Assembly (NCBI GenBank): GCA_030704615.1
Contig: CM060733.1
Span: 66,652,001 to 66,712,000, forward strand
DNA length: 60,000 bases
From: Takakia lepidozioides
Taxonomy: Eukaryota; Streptophyta; Takakiopsida; Takakiales; Takakiaceae
Reading direction: 5' to 3'
A program made the translations under genes and the position numbers. This document shows positions 42,114 through 54,100 of the stretch, piece after piece; within the stretch, counting starts at the first letter, position 1, and each line of letters starts with the position of its first letter. Under the pieces are notes generated by a model. That model saw nothing but the letters and a program-made list of their open reading frames with translations. It did not search any database and was not told the DNA's origin.

Positions 42114-45100
42114 TCAGGCCTCAAATGTTGAATCCAAATCCACAGTTGGGGCTTTTTGGTACGAAGGAGACTGCTGACTGGTGGAGGTGTAGATGGAGGC
42201 ATGATGCTGGCCATACAGGGCATACACCATTATAGCTATGGTGCTCACAACTGCAAACCTTACCCAAGCTTCCCAGTGCAGCTGCACCAACATTCCCCAC
42301 AATTTACCATCTCTGTTAGATGTACTGATTTGAACTGCAAGAAAATTTATAACATGAGATTCTTGTACAGCAACAGCAAGCTAGCTTTGGAGGGAAGAAG
42401 AGAGTTTAATCAAAGACTTGAAAAGCTAGAGAGAGGCACCTGAGCAAATAAGAACATGTTTAACGTAATGCTAAGCACCGGTAAAGTGGGTACCCAAGGG
42501 CAAGCAAACCCGGATGGCCTTATATACTCCTGCACACATAAGTCACATCAATACTTTGCAGGGAATTTCAGCATCCCATGGAATGTAACAGGTCCCAATG
42601 CCACACTGACGTTGCTACTTACCCAACCTATCACTAGGAAAAGCTTACTCCAATAACATCTGAGTATCCCACCGCCTGTCACTTCACAGCTTGAGGAGTC
42701 TGAGAATGGTAGCAACCCACCTGATGCGTATGAAGAGGGATTGCAATCAACCCCACCACCACCAACCCTGCAATGCCAAATGCAATAGGGGCACCCGTCC
42801 GATAGAACAGGCCAATCAGAAAGCCAGAGATGGCGATACTTATGATACAGACCACTGCTTCTTGCCAGCGTGTGAGGCCTTTGTGAGGTATCTGTGGTTC
42901 ATGCTGCTCCCAATGCTCCTCAGGTTTTAGTCGGGTCATCAACACGCAAGCGCATACCACAGAGTAAGCAAACTGTTATCCCCCACACCCCCCCACCATC
43001 GAGCAACATTGTCAAAAGAGGGGTGAGAGACACGTACTATATCAGAGAATGCTGGGCATCATGTACAGGAATAGACACAGGTTCCCTTTAACTGGGTTGC
43101 TATACCATACAGGGATGGGGTGACTCAACTTCAGTCTAGGGCCCAGGTTGGGAGTCCTTAGGCCAGCTTTCCATATCCGTGGGACCCCTACGTCACAGAT
43201 ACTGAAAATGGGCTACAAGGGTCATGAGATGGGCTCACCCCATTCGTGACCCATTCAAAACAACAAGCTCTTGAAGCCTAGAGTTTAATCGGGAGCAAAA
43301 TGGGACCTTAAACTGGGACAACTGTCTTTCACCAATCTTGAAGTTTCCTTGGCCGTAGAATCAGTGGCCATCATCCTCACAATAGGGGCTCGAGATAAGA
43401 TGATGTGGTGGAGACTTCATGCTGTAGACTCCATGTTTGAAGAGCTCAGGATAAGTGTTTTTGCTTTCAGATTAGCGCAATCCGTTTCAAGAGCTTGTTT
43501 GGATTCTAGTAGACCTCTACTTTTGTTCAATGGACAATCTACAAACAAAGTTTTGCACCTTGTTTGATTACTGGTCACTGATATCCGAAGGTTTTTAATT
43601 GTGAGTTTAAGAATTGAGACACACATGGTGTCAGGTGTTTATATACCAAATCTCAGTTGTGGTACGTGTACTTTCATAATGAGCTAGAGAGCCTTCTCCT
43701 TTGTTTCGGCCCGTTCCTTACTCTTCAAAGCACCTTTTGATGGATACTACTGCCAAAGTGAACATGGGTGTACGATGAACCTGCTCTACACTTGTGATCA
43801 TCTATAACCCTGCCAGCACTAGAACCGCCTTTATCACAACATTATCCTAGTAGGTTGATAAATCAAGACTTGGTTTGCAGATCACTCTTTATTAGTAATA
43901 GATGTTCAAGTGATTGTTGGGCAGCATGACAAAATCGTGCAGGTAGGCAGAAGCGGGTGAGCGCTAAACGGCAAATCACTGACAGACTCTCCAGGCAGAC
44001 AGGCTCTCAAACAGACTGTCAACTCGAGACAGTCTCCCAAACAGGTTTTGCAATCATATCCAAGTTGGGGCACATGGTTGCCTGAAGGAACCGGCCTATG
44101 AACTGCCGGTAACTCTGCATCCCGCAAAGGTCTGGCTGGAATGGCTCATGGAGTTCAACATGGTTACGGGTGGGACAGGCCATGCGTTTCACATGGCAAG
44201 GTGTGCCTCAGTGTGGGTCTCCGGACCGGGAAGTCCGCCCATTCCCATTGCGATGTCACACATGGGTCACTGGTGGACATGGACAGGCCCCCTCAGAGGC
44301 CCCCCCTTGTTACTTTCGAGCAACATTCCTTTATGCCTAACTTCATTTTCATCGGACAGTCTTTGGGCATCAGACATGGCTTTGGACACAACCCCCTACA
44401 GGTCAGCTTCATCCAGTAGGGTCAATTTTTCTGGACTAATATTCAGATACTTTAAGATCTCTTCTTCTACCCTTTTCCACCAAGACTTAGCCTGTTTAGT
44501 CCAGCAAAATAGCGTCAATTATCTTAGAGTATCTGGTATTAGGCATGCGATTAAACTGACCCCACCATATGGCCTTGAAAACCTCACGTCGAGAGCTTAA
44601 GGGAGGTATGCCGAACTTTCCCCAAATAGCCACATTAGCTGTTCTAGAACAAGCCGAATTTTTATTTTTAGAGCAGTGCAACCTAAATTGATTCTAGAGA
44701 TGTAGCATGGTTGGAATACGGACTCCAAGGCCGGCCTGATAACGTTGCAAAGCAAGGTCCTTTTAACTTCAGTATTAATCCCTCTGCAGTGGAAAAATTA
44801 GTGAGACCCAAAGCTTTGCGTTTAGCTGATTGAATCACTTTTTTGTATATGCGCATCCCGGTTACAGTTGGACGAAAACTCAACACCAAGATATGTGTAG
44901 GAAGGGAGTGCGGGGATCTCTTTGTCACCCCATTTCCAGTTGAGATCCCCTCCTTCCTCTCCATGGTCGTTGAATGCCACCACTGCGCATTTACTAACAT
45001 TAGCTTCTAGCCTCCACGGGTCAAAGAACCTCTTCACACAATCAATCGGCTCCTGGAGATTGGATGGGGTATCCCCTAGTTCTGCGTAATCATCCGCAAA

Positions 45101-48100
45101 CATAAGAGCTGGTATGGCGGCATCACCCAACCCCTCACTTTCCACATTTTCAAGATGCTGATGAATGAAAACATTGAAGAGCAGTGGGGAGAGAGTACAA
45201 CCTTGTGCTGCACCTTGATCAATATCAAAGAAGTTAGACTTCTGTCCATTGACCGTAACACAGCTTTTGGTGTTCGCATACAGGTTGTGGACCATCCTCC
45301 ACATCTTACCCCTGACCCCAGAAGACCAAAGCCCGAGCCACAGCCCGTCACACCATACTGTGTCATAAGCCTTTTTGACGTCCAGGAAGAAGACAAAAGT
45401 GGGCTTTCCTTCTTTTTTCCTTCCCTGGATGATCTGGCTTAGAGTGAAGATATGGTCAGTGCAGCCCGTCTCCGAAAGCCAGCCTGGCCTTCAGAGAGAG
45501 ACAGACAGACAGAATGTTCCATTTTCCCGTTCCATTCTAGACAAAAAGATTCTGAACAGAATAACGGGATCAGGCAATTCTTGAGGGCTGTTACAGAGAA
45601 CCTAGCCACATTCAAGGAAAAAAAGAAGGAGAGGGAGAGATACAAAAATCCTCAGAACTCTCATTTTCAGGTTTCCTAATTCTGATACAAGGCATTGGCT
45701 ACAGTAGATCAGCCAATAGAGCAATGTACATTGATCGGATCACGTAGAAGGTGTACACATACGCTCTAGTAAGCTGCTGCTACCGGGCCTAGCACAAGAT
45801 ATCATGGATTAGTTCACCCTCAAAGGTCATGTTCGTTCACTAGGAACCTTCATGGACTTACCATTCTCCTTGCCTTACCATCAGAAACGTATGAGCCGCT
45901 CAAAAGGCAATCTGTGGTTAGCCATATTCAAGGAAAGAGAGAGGGGTACAAACAGGGGTACAAGCACAATTCCCTTGATAGATTTGAAGAGAGCGTCTCT
46001 TTGGTGAGAGAACCCCGGACAGTGTATCAGAAAATGAATACTGTCTTCAGATTGCCCACACAACGGGCAATTGCACTCTCCCTTTCCTCTCTGCTTCTGT
46101 TTGCTGTTCAAAGGTAGGCTTCCTGCCCTGAGTTTAAATTTCAGTCTAGTGCCGAGAGTGGGTAGACCCTTCAGGTCATCCAAGATGTCCTCCCCCATGT
46201 CACTGACTGGAAACAAGTTCAGGGAAGTTTTCTGCCTAACTTCATTTTCATCAGTAAATCTCATGGCAACAGACATGGCTTTGGACACTACAGCCTCTAA
46301 GTCAGATTTATCCAGCAGGGTCAAGACTTGCGGATCCAGGTCCAGGTCCTTGAGAATCTCTTCTACTCTCTTCTGCCAGGACTTAGCCTGTTTGACAGGG
46401 CGGTCCTGTTTCCAAGATATAGAGTCGATTAACTTAGAATATCTCGTGTTGGGCATATGTTGCAGCTGACCCCACCATCTGACCTTGAATTCATCTCGTC
46501 GGGAGCTTAAGGACGGAATGCCAAACTCACCCCGAACAGCCACATTGGCTGTTTTGGAGCATGCTGACATACACTCCTTAAGCACCCCCACTTGAATGGA
46601 TTCTAGAGACTTAGCCTGGTTGGAGTTATCAACCCATATAGCAGATCCGTACTCCAAAGCAGGTCTAATAACGCTACAAAGCATGGTTTTCTTAACCTCA
46701 GAGTTGACCCCTCTGCAGTGGAAAAATTTAGTGAGCCCCAGAGCTTTGCCCTTGCCAGTTTGAACAACTTTCCGGATATGTGCATCCCAATTACAATTGG
46801 AGGAAAACTCAACGCCCAGGTAAGTGTAGGAAGGGAGGACCGGGATCTCTTGGCTACACCACTGCCACTTAAGATCACTTCCTCCCTCTCCTCTGTCGTT
46901 GAATGCTACCACTGCACATTTGCTGACATTAGCCTCTAGCCCCCAAAGATCAAAGTATCAAAGAGATTGTACTCATAAGACGTTTGCCGTAGCCTTGTGG
47001 CCATTGACCCCGCGCCCAGTTTGAGCGGGAACAAAAGGGACAGAACCTACCTCTGTCAGGGGCTGACGTTGGTAGTAAGACTTACCTCCATATAAAGAAT
47101 TAATCCGGGTTTTCCAGATATCCTCTAGAAATCCCTTCACACAAGCATCAATCTGCTGTGTGTGATTTGCCCAAAAACTAGGCCTCAGGAGGGCCTGGGC
47201 TTTTGGCTCAGCCTCGAGACTTTCAAAGTTGGTAAACAGGGGTACAGGCACAATTCCCTTAATAGATTTGAAGAGAGCGTCTCTTTGGTGAGAGAACCCC
47301 GGACAGTGTATCAGAAAATGAATACTGTCTTCAGATTGCCCACACAACGGGCAATTGCACTCTCCCTTTCCTCTCTGCTTCTGTTTGCTGTTCAAAGGTA
47401 GGCTTCCTGCCCTGAGTTTAAATTTCAGTCTAGTGCCGAGAGTGGGTAGACCCTTCAGGTCATCCAAGATGTCCTCCCCCATGTCACAGACTGGAAACAA
47501 GTTCAGGGAAGTTTTCTGCCTAACTTCATTTTCATCAGACAATCTCATGGCAACAGACATGGCTGAGGACACTACAGCCTCTAAGTCAGATTTATCCAGC
47601 AGGGTCAAGATTTGCGGATCCAGGTCCAGGTCCTTGAGGATCTCTTCTACTCTCTTCTGCCAGGACTTAGCCTGTTTGACAGGGCGGTCCTGTTTCCAAG
47701 ATATAAAGTCGATTAATTTAGGATATCTGGTGTTGGGCATATGTTGCAGCTGACCCCACCATCTGACCTTGAATTCATCTCGTCGGGAGCTTAAGGACGG
47801 AATGCCAAACTCACCCCGAACAGCCACATTGGCTGTTTTGGAGCATGCTGACATACACTCCTTAAGCACCCCCACTTGAATGGATTCTAGAGACTTAGCC
47901 TGGTTGGAGTTATCAACCCATATAGCAGATCCGTACTCCAAGGCAGGTCTAATAACGCGACAAAGCATGGTTTTCTTAACCTCAGAGTTGACCCCTCTGC
48001 AGTGGAAAAATTTAGTGAGCCCCAGAGCTTTGCCCTTGCCAGTTTGAACAACTTTCCGGATATGTGCATCCCAATTACAATTGGAGGAGAACTCAACGCC

Positions 48101-51100
48101 CAGGTAAGTGTAGGAAGGGAGGACCGGGATCTCTTGGCTACCCCACTGCCACTTAAGATCACTTCCTCCCTCTCCTCTGTCGTTGAATGCTACCACTGCA
48201 CATTTGCTGACATTAGCCTCTAGCCCCCAAAGATCAAAGTATCTCTTCGCGCAATCAATCAACTCCTGGAGATTGGTTGGAGTCTCCCCTATGCCTGCGA
48301 AGTCATCCGCAAACATAAGGGCTGGTATGGTGGTATCACCCACCCTTAACCCAAATCCCTCACTTTCCACATCCTCGAGGAGTTGATTGATGAAAACATT
48401 GAAGAGCAGAGGGGAGAGAGTACATCCTTGAGCTACACCTTGGTCTATGTCAAAGAAGTTGGACTTCTGTCCGTTAACAGTGACACAGCTTTTGGTGTGA
48501 GCATACAAGTTGTGGACAACTCTCCACATCTTTCCCTTGATCCCACAAGACCAGAGGCGGAACCATAGGCCATCCCTCCACACTGTGTCATAAGCCTTTT
48601 TGACATCCAGGAAAAAGACATAAGTGGGTTTCCCTTCTTTTTCCTTCCCTGGATAATCTGGCTTAGAGTGAAGATATGATCCACACAGCCCCTGTTTCGC
48701 CGAAAGCCAGCTTGGCCTTCGTGGAAACAACCTCTGGACTCCAGATCAACCTCGAGACGAGTACTTATAACTCTGCAGAATGTCTTGCCAACAGCATTGA
48801 GGAGCGTGATGCCACGGTAGTTCCCCGGTTCTTCTGTGTCACCCTTCTTGTATAGATTGACAATGACCCCCTGTCGCCAGCGAAAGGGGATCATTTCAGT
48901 CTTCCAGATAAGGTTAAAGAGGAGAACTAGGGCCTCTATCATGGGATCGCCACCGTGCTTGATAAGCTCGTTGACAATACCATCAGGTCCACCAGCTTTA
49001 TATCCATTTAAATGTTCAATTGCTTCCACAATCTCAGAAGAACTAATGGGAGCATTATAAGCCATTGAAATATACTCCAGTTCATCAGGGCTGTTTTGAA
49101 TCATAGGAACAGTTTTTCCAACTGTGTCCCTCCATTCAGCAGAAGACCCCTCACTGTTAGACCTAGAAGTTCTGCCAAGGATACTGTAGTGAGTTTCAAA
49201 GGTTTTGACAATGTCAACCGATGAAGTCACCACTGCACCTGTAGTAGTCTTCAGCGCTTGTACTTGCTGACCGTTTTTCGGTTTGTACAAACGTTGAAGG
49301 GCCAACCAGAATTTCTTGTCATTACCACCATGGTGGTTTGAGTTTATTTCACTGTATAACTTGTCCCAGTATAATTTCTTCTGAGACCTAACAAGCTGAT
49401 TGATATCTTTACGGAGCTGGTAGTACCTCGCCCACAATTCTCTGTTGGTTTCCAAATTGCAGCACTCTTTATAGAGGGCTCGTCTCTCAGCTATCTTGAG
49501 TTTAATCTCATTAGTCCACCAATTAACTGCTCTACCGCAGACAATTAGTTTCCTCCCAATGATCTTGTCAGCCACGGAGGAAACGAAACTCTCCCAAGAG
49601 TCCACTGCTCTTTCGACTTCATTTCTTGCGTTAACAGAGCGTGACTGAAGTTCTTGGAGCGATTGGACAAAATGAGGGAGAGCCTCTTGCAAGGCCTGGA
49701 CGTACTCAGCCTTGACCTCCTCATTGTGGAATTTTTCTATGCGCCACTTCCGAATCGAACGTTTCACAGATCTCTTGGTGGTGGGAAAACACCTTTTGAT
49801 CTCAGTCCAAACCAGGAAGTGGTCAGAGGTACCAATATCAGTTCTGTCAATCAACACATTGGCACACTGGGGGAACAAAATTTTGTCCATTATGATATAG
49901 TCCACAATGGAACGTTCCCCAGTTTGGGGTTTCTCACGAGTCCACTGCACTTGGTCACCTCTTGTCCTGTTATTCAAGGTCAAAAGCTGAAGCTCTTCTA
50001 GACAGTTAATTAACCGTCTGCCATTAGAATTCAGCTCGTCCTCACCAAAAGGTCCAATGATATCGTCCTGATGGATCCCTTTGCCCACCCGGGCATTGAA
50101 GTCCCCCAATAGTACCACCTGACCTTTGGCAAGGAACGAAGCACAGTCCAGCTTTACATCTTCGAAGGCCTTGTCTGCGTCAGCACTAAGGGTCCCCTCT
50201 GTGGGCATGTAAACACAACCAACAAAGAGGTCCTTTGTACTCATGCCGCCCTTCAAATTCAGTTTTAGCCAGATACTATGCTCGTACCTCAAACCCTTGT
50301 TGATAATTTCACAATTGTCAAACAAGAAATCACGGACAAAGAATCCAACCCCTTTTTGACCGCGTTTGGCAGAGGCTGCCTTGAGAGTACACATCTTACC
50401 TGCCCATTTATAACCAATGACATCTCCAACCAGTTTATCCGACGTTTCCCATGTTTCTTGCCCAGCACAGATATGAATATCATTAGTCCGAAGAACTTGT
50501 CCCACTTCAAGTTGTTTCCTTTGGTTGGTCAACCCTGAGAAGTTGAAAGTGGCCAGCCGCAAGCCAGCCCTTTGCGTGTGAATTGTTTGTCGTCTAGGTA
50601 GCTTGTGATTGCTCCTGGACGGCCAACCGTTCTGCAAAGGGGGGACAGTTACCCCATGTGTAGATTTTGCTCGTCTTGTGTAAACTTTGAGAATTGGTAA
50701 ACCATTCAGGGTACCAAATCTTTCAGTTACACGACGCACAGGCTCCGCACACATAGGGGCAGATTGTCCGTCAGACTGCTTGGGGACAATTACCCCATGT
50801 ATAGGATTTGTTCGTCTTGTGTAAACCTTGAGGATTGGTAAACCATTCAGAGTACCAAATCCTTCAGATTCAGGACGTTCAGGTTCCGTACACTTAGGGG
50901 CATCTTGTCCTTCTGGCTGTTTGGATTCAACCTCATCCAGAGCATCAAACCGATTAGAAACTCTCAAGTTGAAGTTGTTGCCCTTGGTTGTCTTCCTAGA
51001 GCGCCCCATTGAATCACCAATGTCTAAGACCGCTCTCCAGCCAGTCAAGGGACGAACTTCTTTGAGATTGAATTGATGCGGGACTCTATTAGAAGCACTT

Positions 51101-54100
51101 TTGGTCATTGCAACCTTCAATGTACCCCTGTTATCAAGTCTCGAGATGGTACCATTAGCCATGAAATCCAAGCCTAAGCTAGAGCATGTAGTTTTAAAGG
51201 ACACATCGTCCATCCTGGGATTCACCCCAAAAACTACACATGAAGCCCTAGATTTGGCATAAGTAACCAATTCCCAGGGATCACCCTGAGGAGTGTTGAT
51301 GTTGATAGGAGCTAAATTTTTGATTGTGTTCGCAGGCCATAAGTTTAAGCACAGGAACCAACCCGAGCCCAAGTGCCGAGTATGCTAGACAGAGCATACG
51401 ACTGCCCAATTTGGGCGGAGGGGCTGCCCCCAAGCGGTAGGAGTCCGCTTGTTACCATTCAGAGATCACACTCCAGGGAGTTGCAGGGAATGGCCCGTGT
51501 AGGCATATTCTAAAGAGGGAAAGGCCCCAAGCTTTCCAACTAAATCCAATGCACTACCTTACCTGAAGCAAAGCGTTTCAGGTCGAAACAAACAAGGACA
51601 CGAGGTCACAAGGCCGGCATTTAGTCACAGAAACATTAATGTACTCCCGTTTCAAGTCCACCCAATGTCAATAGGCTTCCTAGAGGACAGGGAGAGGAAA
51701 GTATCAAAGAGAGAGAGAGAGAGAGAGAGAGAGAATAGACTTACCAGGCAACCGACTGAGAGAATGTGTGACAGGTGGCTGACATCAAACAGTCCTGCCA
51801 AGATGGCCGCTACAGCCCCCACCCAGATTTGTGCCTGTACAGGTGTATGATGTTCTGGGTGTATCCTAGCAAACATAGAGGGCAACAATCCATCTCGCCC
51901 CAGGCCCAGGTATAGCCGGGACTGCCCCCCCACCATCCACACATACAAGTTCACTTGTAAGCAGAAGAAAACACCAAATCTAGAATCTTAAATGGAAGAA
52001 TGGTAATCAAGACAGACCCAAGAAGTCCCCTCACACCTGGTGGCATGTGAGAAATAAACCATCCTTGTGCCAGACTTTCAAAAAATGGTGGTCCTTCACC
52101 AAACAAATTCCAAAAAGTACAATTGCAGAATATACAGAAGCTCTGGCAGAGGCAAAGACGAGAGGACAGTGGGCTGGAAGGTTTGTATAACGCTCTAGCT
52201 TCAAACATATGTGTTACTGGATGATTGACGTGCCCATACCTGGACATAGAGCCCCACAAGGAGAGTGGTTGTCAGGCCTGCCACGGCGCCAACCCCAATC
52301 AAGGTACTGATAAGGGTGAGGCCCTTGGCAATAAAAGCATCTTCCAATGGAGCATCACCGCCCAGCTCGTAGTAAGGCACCATGCCTGTGACCACCAAAC
52401 ACACTCCAAAGTATAGCCCTGCACATGCCAACAAGCTCACGAGTATGCCTAATGGCAAATCTCGCTGCAGGAAAGATACTATGGTCAGAAGAAGAACAAA
52501 CAGGGGACAGATGAGAAATATCCTCAAATTGACAGAAAGTGATGTATGGACACATGAGAGACATATCAAACATCCAGGAAATGGGAAACATAAGTTCGCA
52601 CCTGGCAACTTAACCAATCATCACATAACCCAAAACATGTTATTGAAATCATTATGTAAATTGGCTCGAAATACTTCTGATCATTCATTCTTGGTCTTTC
52701 ACCAGACAACAAATTGTGAGTGGACTGGAAGTACCTGAGGATCTTTACTCTCCTCCGCTGAATTGGCAACTGCATCAAATCCTACATAAGCAAAAAACAC
52801 AACAGTGGCCCCTGTAATAATCGCCTTAACTCCATTGGGAGCAAACGGGGTCCAGTTGGAAGGGTCAATTTTCACATACCCAAATGCAATCACCAATAAT
52901 ACGATTACCACCTGGCATTCACCACATCAGCAAACAGCCACTTAGGGTAATTCTAACCCCATCTTCACTCTATTTGTCATGAGAATATCAGGTTGGACTT
53001 GGGAGAAACCATGACAACAATCCTGAAACACTGTTGCATAACTAAATCTAACTATGAAATTGTCCAATCCTGTTTTCCATCCCAAATTGGAACACATTAC
53101 TGGACTATGCCATGAAGATGGGTATTTCTTGTTGCTGAGGAGAGTATGTGCCATCCCCATCCAGACAAACATTTATGACACAGTAAGAGACGTACATATC
53201 TAGTGCTTGACATGAGGTAGTCCACAAGAATCCAACTGCCAATTAAAGTGTTCATGACACTTGAACATCAGGGGAGTAGACTGCCAGATGACGTCTACAT
53301 GTGAAAACAATGCAGCATAATCTGACTGCCAGAAAGAACTGCCTCAAATTTGCATGACAGTTGAACAATAATAGGAGAGAAGGCTGGCAGATGTGACAAA
53401 CATAAGTGGAAACAACAAAGAGATAAAAGAGCCAAATAGACTGTTCAAAACATAAGTCCACTGAACAGAGTCCCCACCTGCAAGAGGAACAAGTCTGTCA
53501 ATCTATGAGCATTTAACAGGTAAGACAGTAGCACCAGCATCATGTCTGTTGAGGAGAAGACAAGTACCTTAGTTACTGTCATGACATCATTGACAATTGA
53601 TGATTCCCGAACACCTTGGCACAAAACATAAGTAAGAAGAATTAACAGCAATGGAGCTAGGACATTGATGGACAGAACCCCCCCAAGGAGCTCTAGTCCT
53701 CCAAGCCCCACCCATGCTGGCAGTGATTGCACCACTGGAAATACCTGCCAAATACAAGTTTGCCACATGGTCAGAGATTAAAGAGACCCGTGTTTCTCTA
53801 GCAGATTCTATAATTGTGAGCCACCTTGTTCCCACCTCTTTCTCGCAATCCTTATGCTCTTTTCACAGCACAATTTACAGGCAGTGCCTCGTCACCACAT
53901 CAAAAATACACAATCTCACTAGGTATGCCTTCTTTGTATGCCCGCTTTCCTTTTCCCCGTCTTTAATAGGACCAGACTTGCTCAGCATCCCAAACTTTCA
54001 GTTTGCCTTCATTAGAATCTATTGCTGGTCTACCAGAGAAAAAACCTTAAACCCAACTAGTCCCTCGGATGTCAGCTCCTTCCCTGGTTGTGCTGGCAAG

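Noticed and set aside
45881-45946. C-terminal extension of LINE copy B (ending in NHRLPFERLIRF)
   Set aside because: It is out-of-family sequence after the point where copies A and B diverge, so chance open frame.
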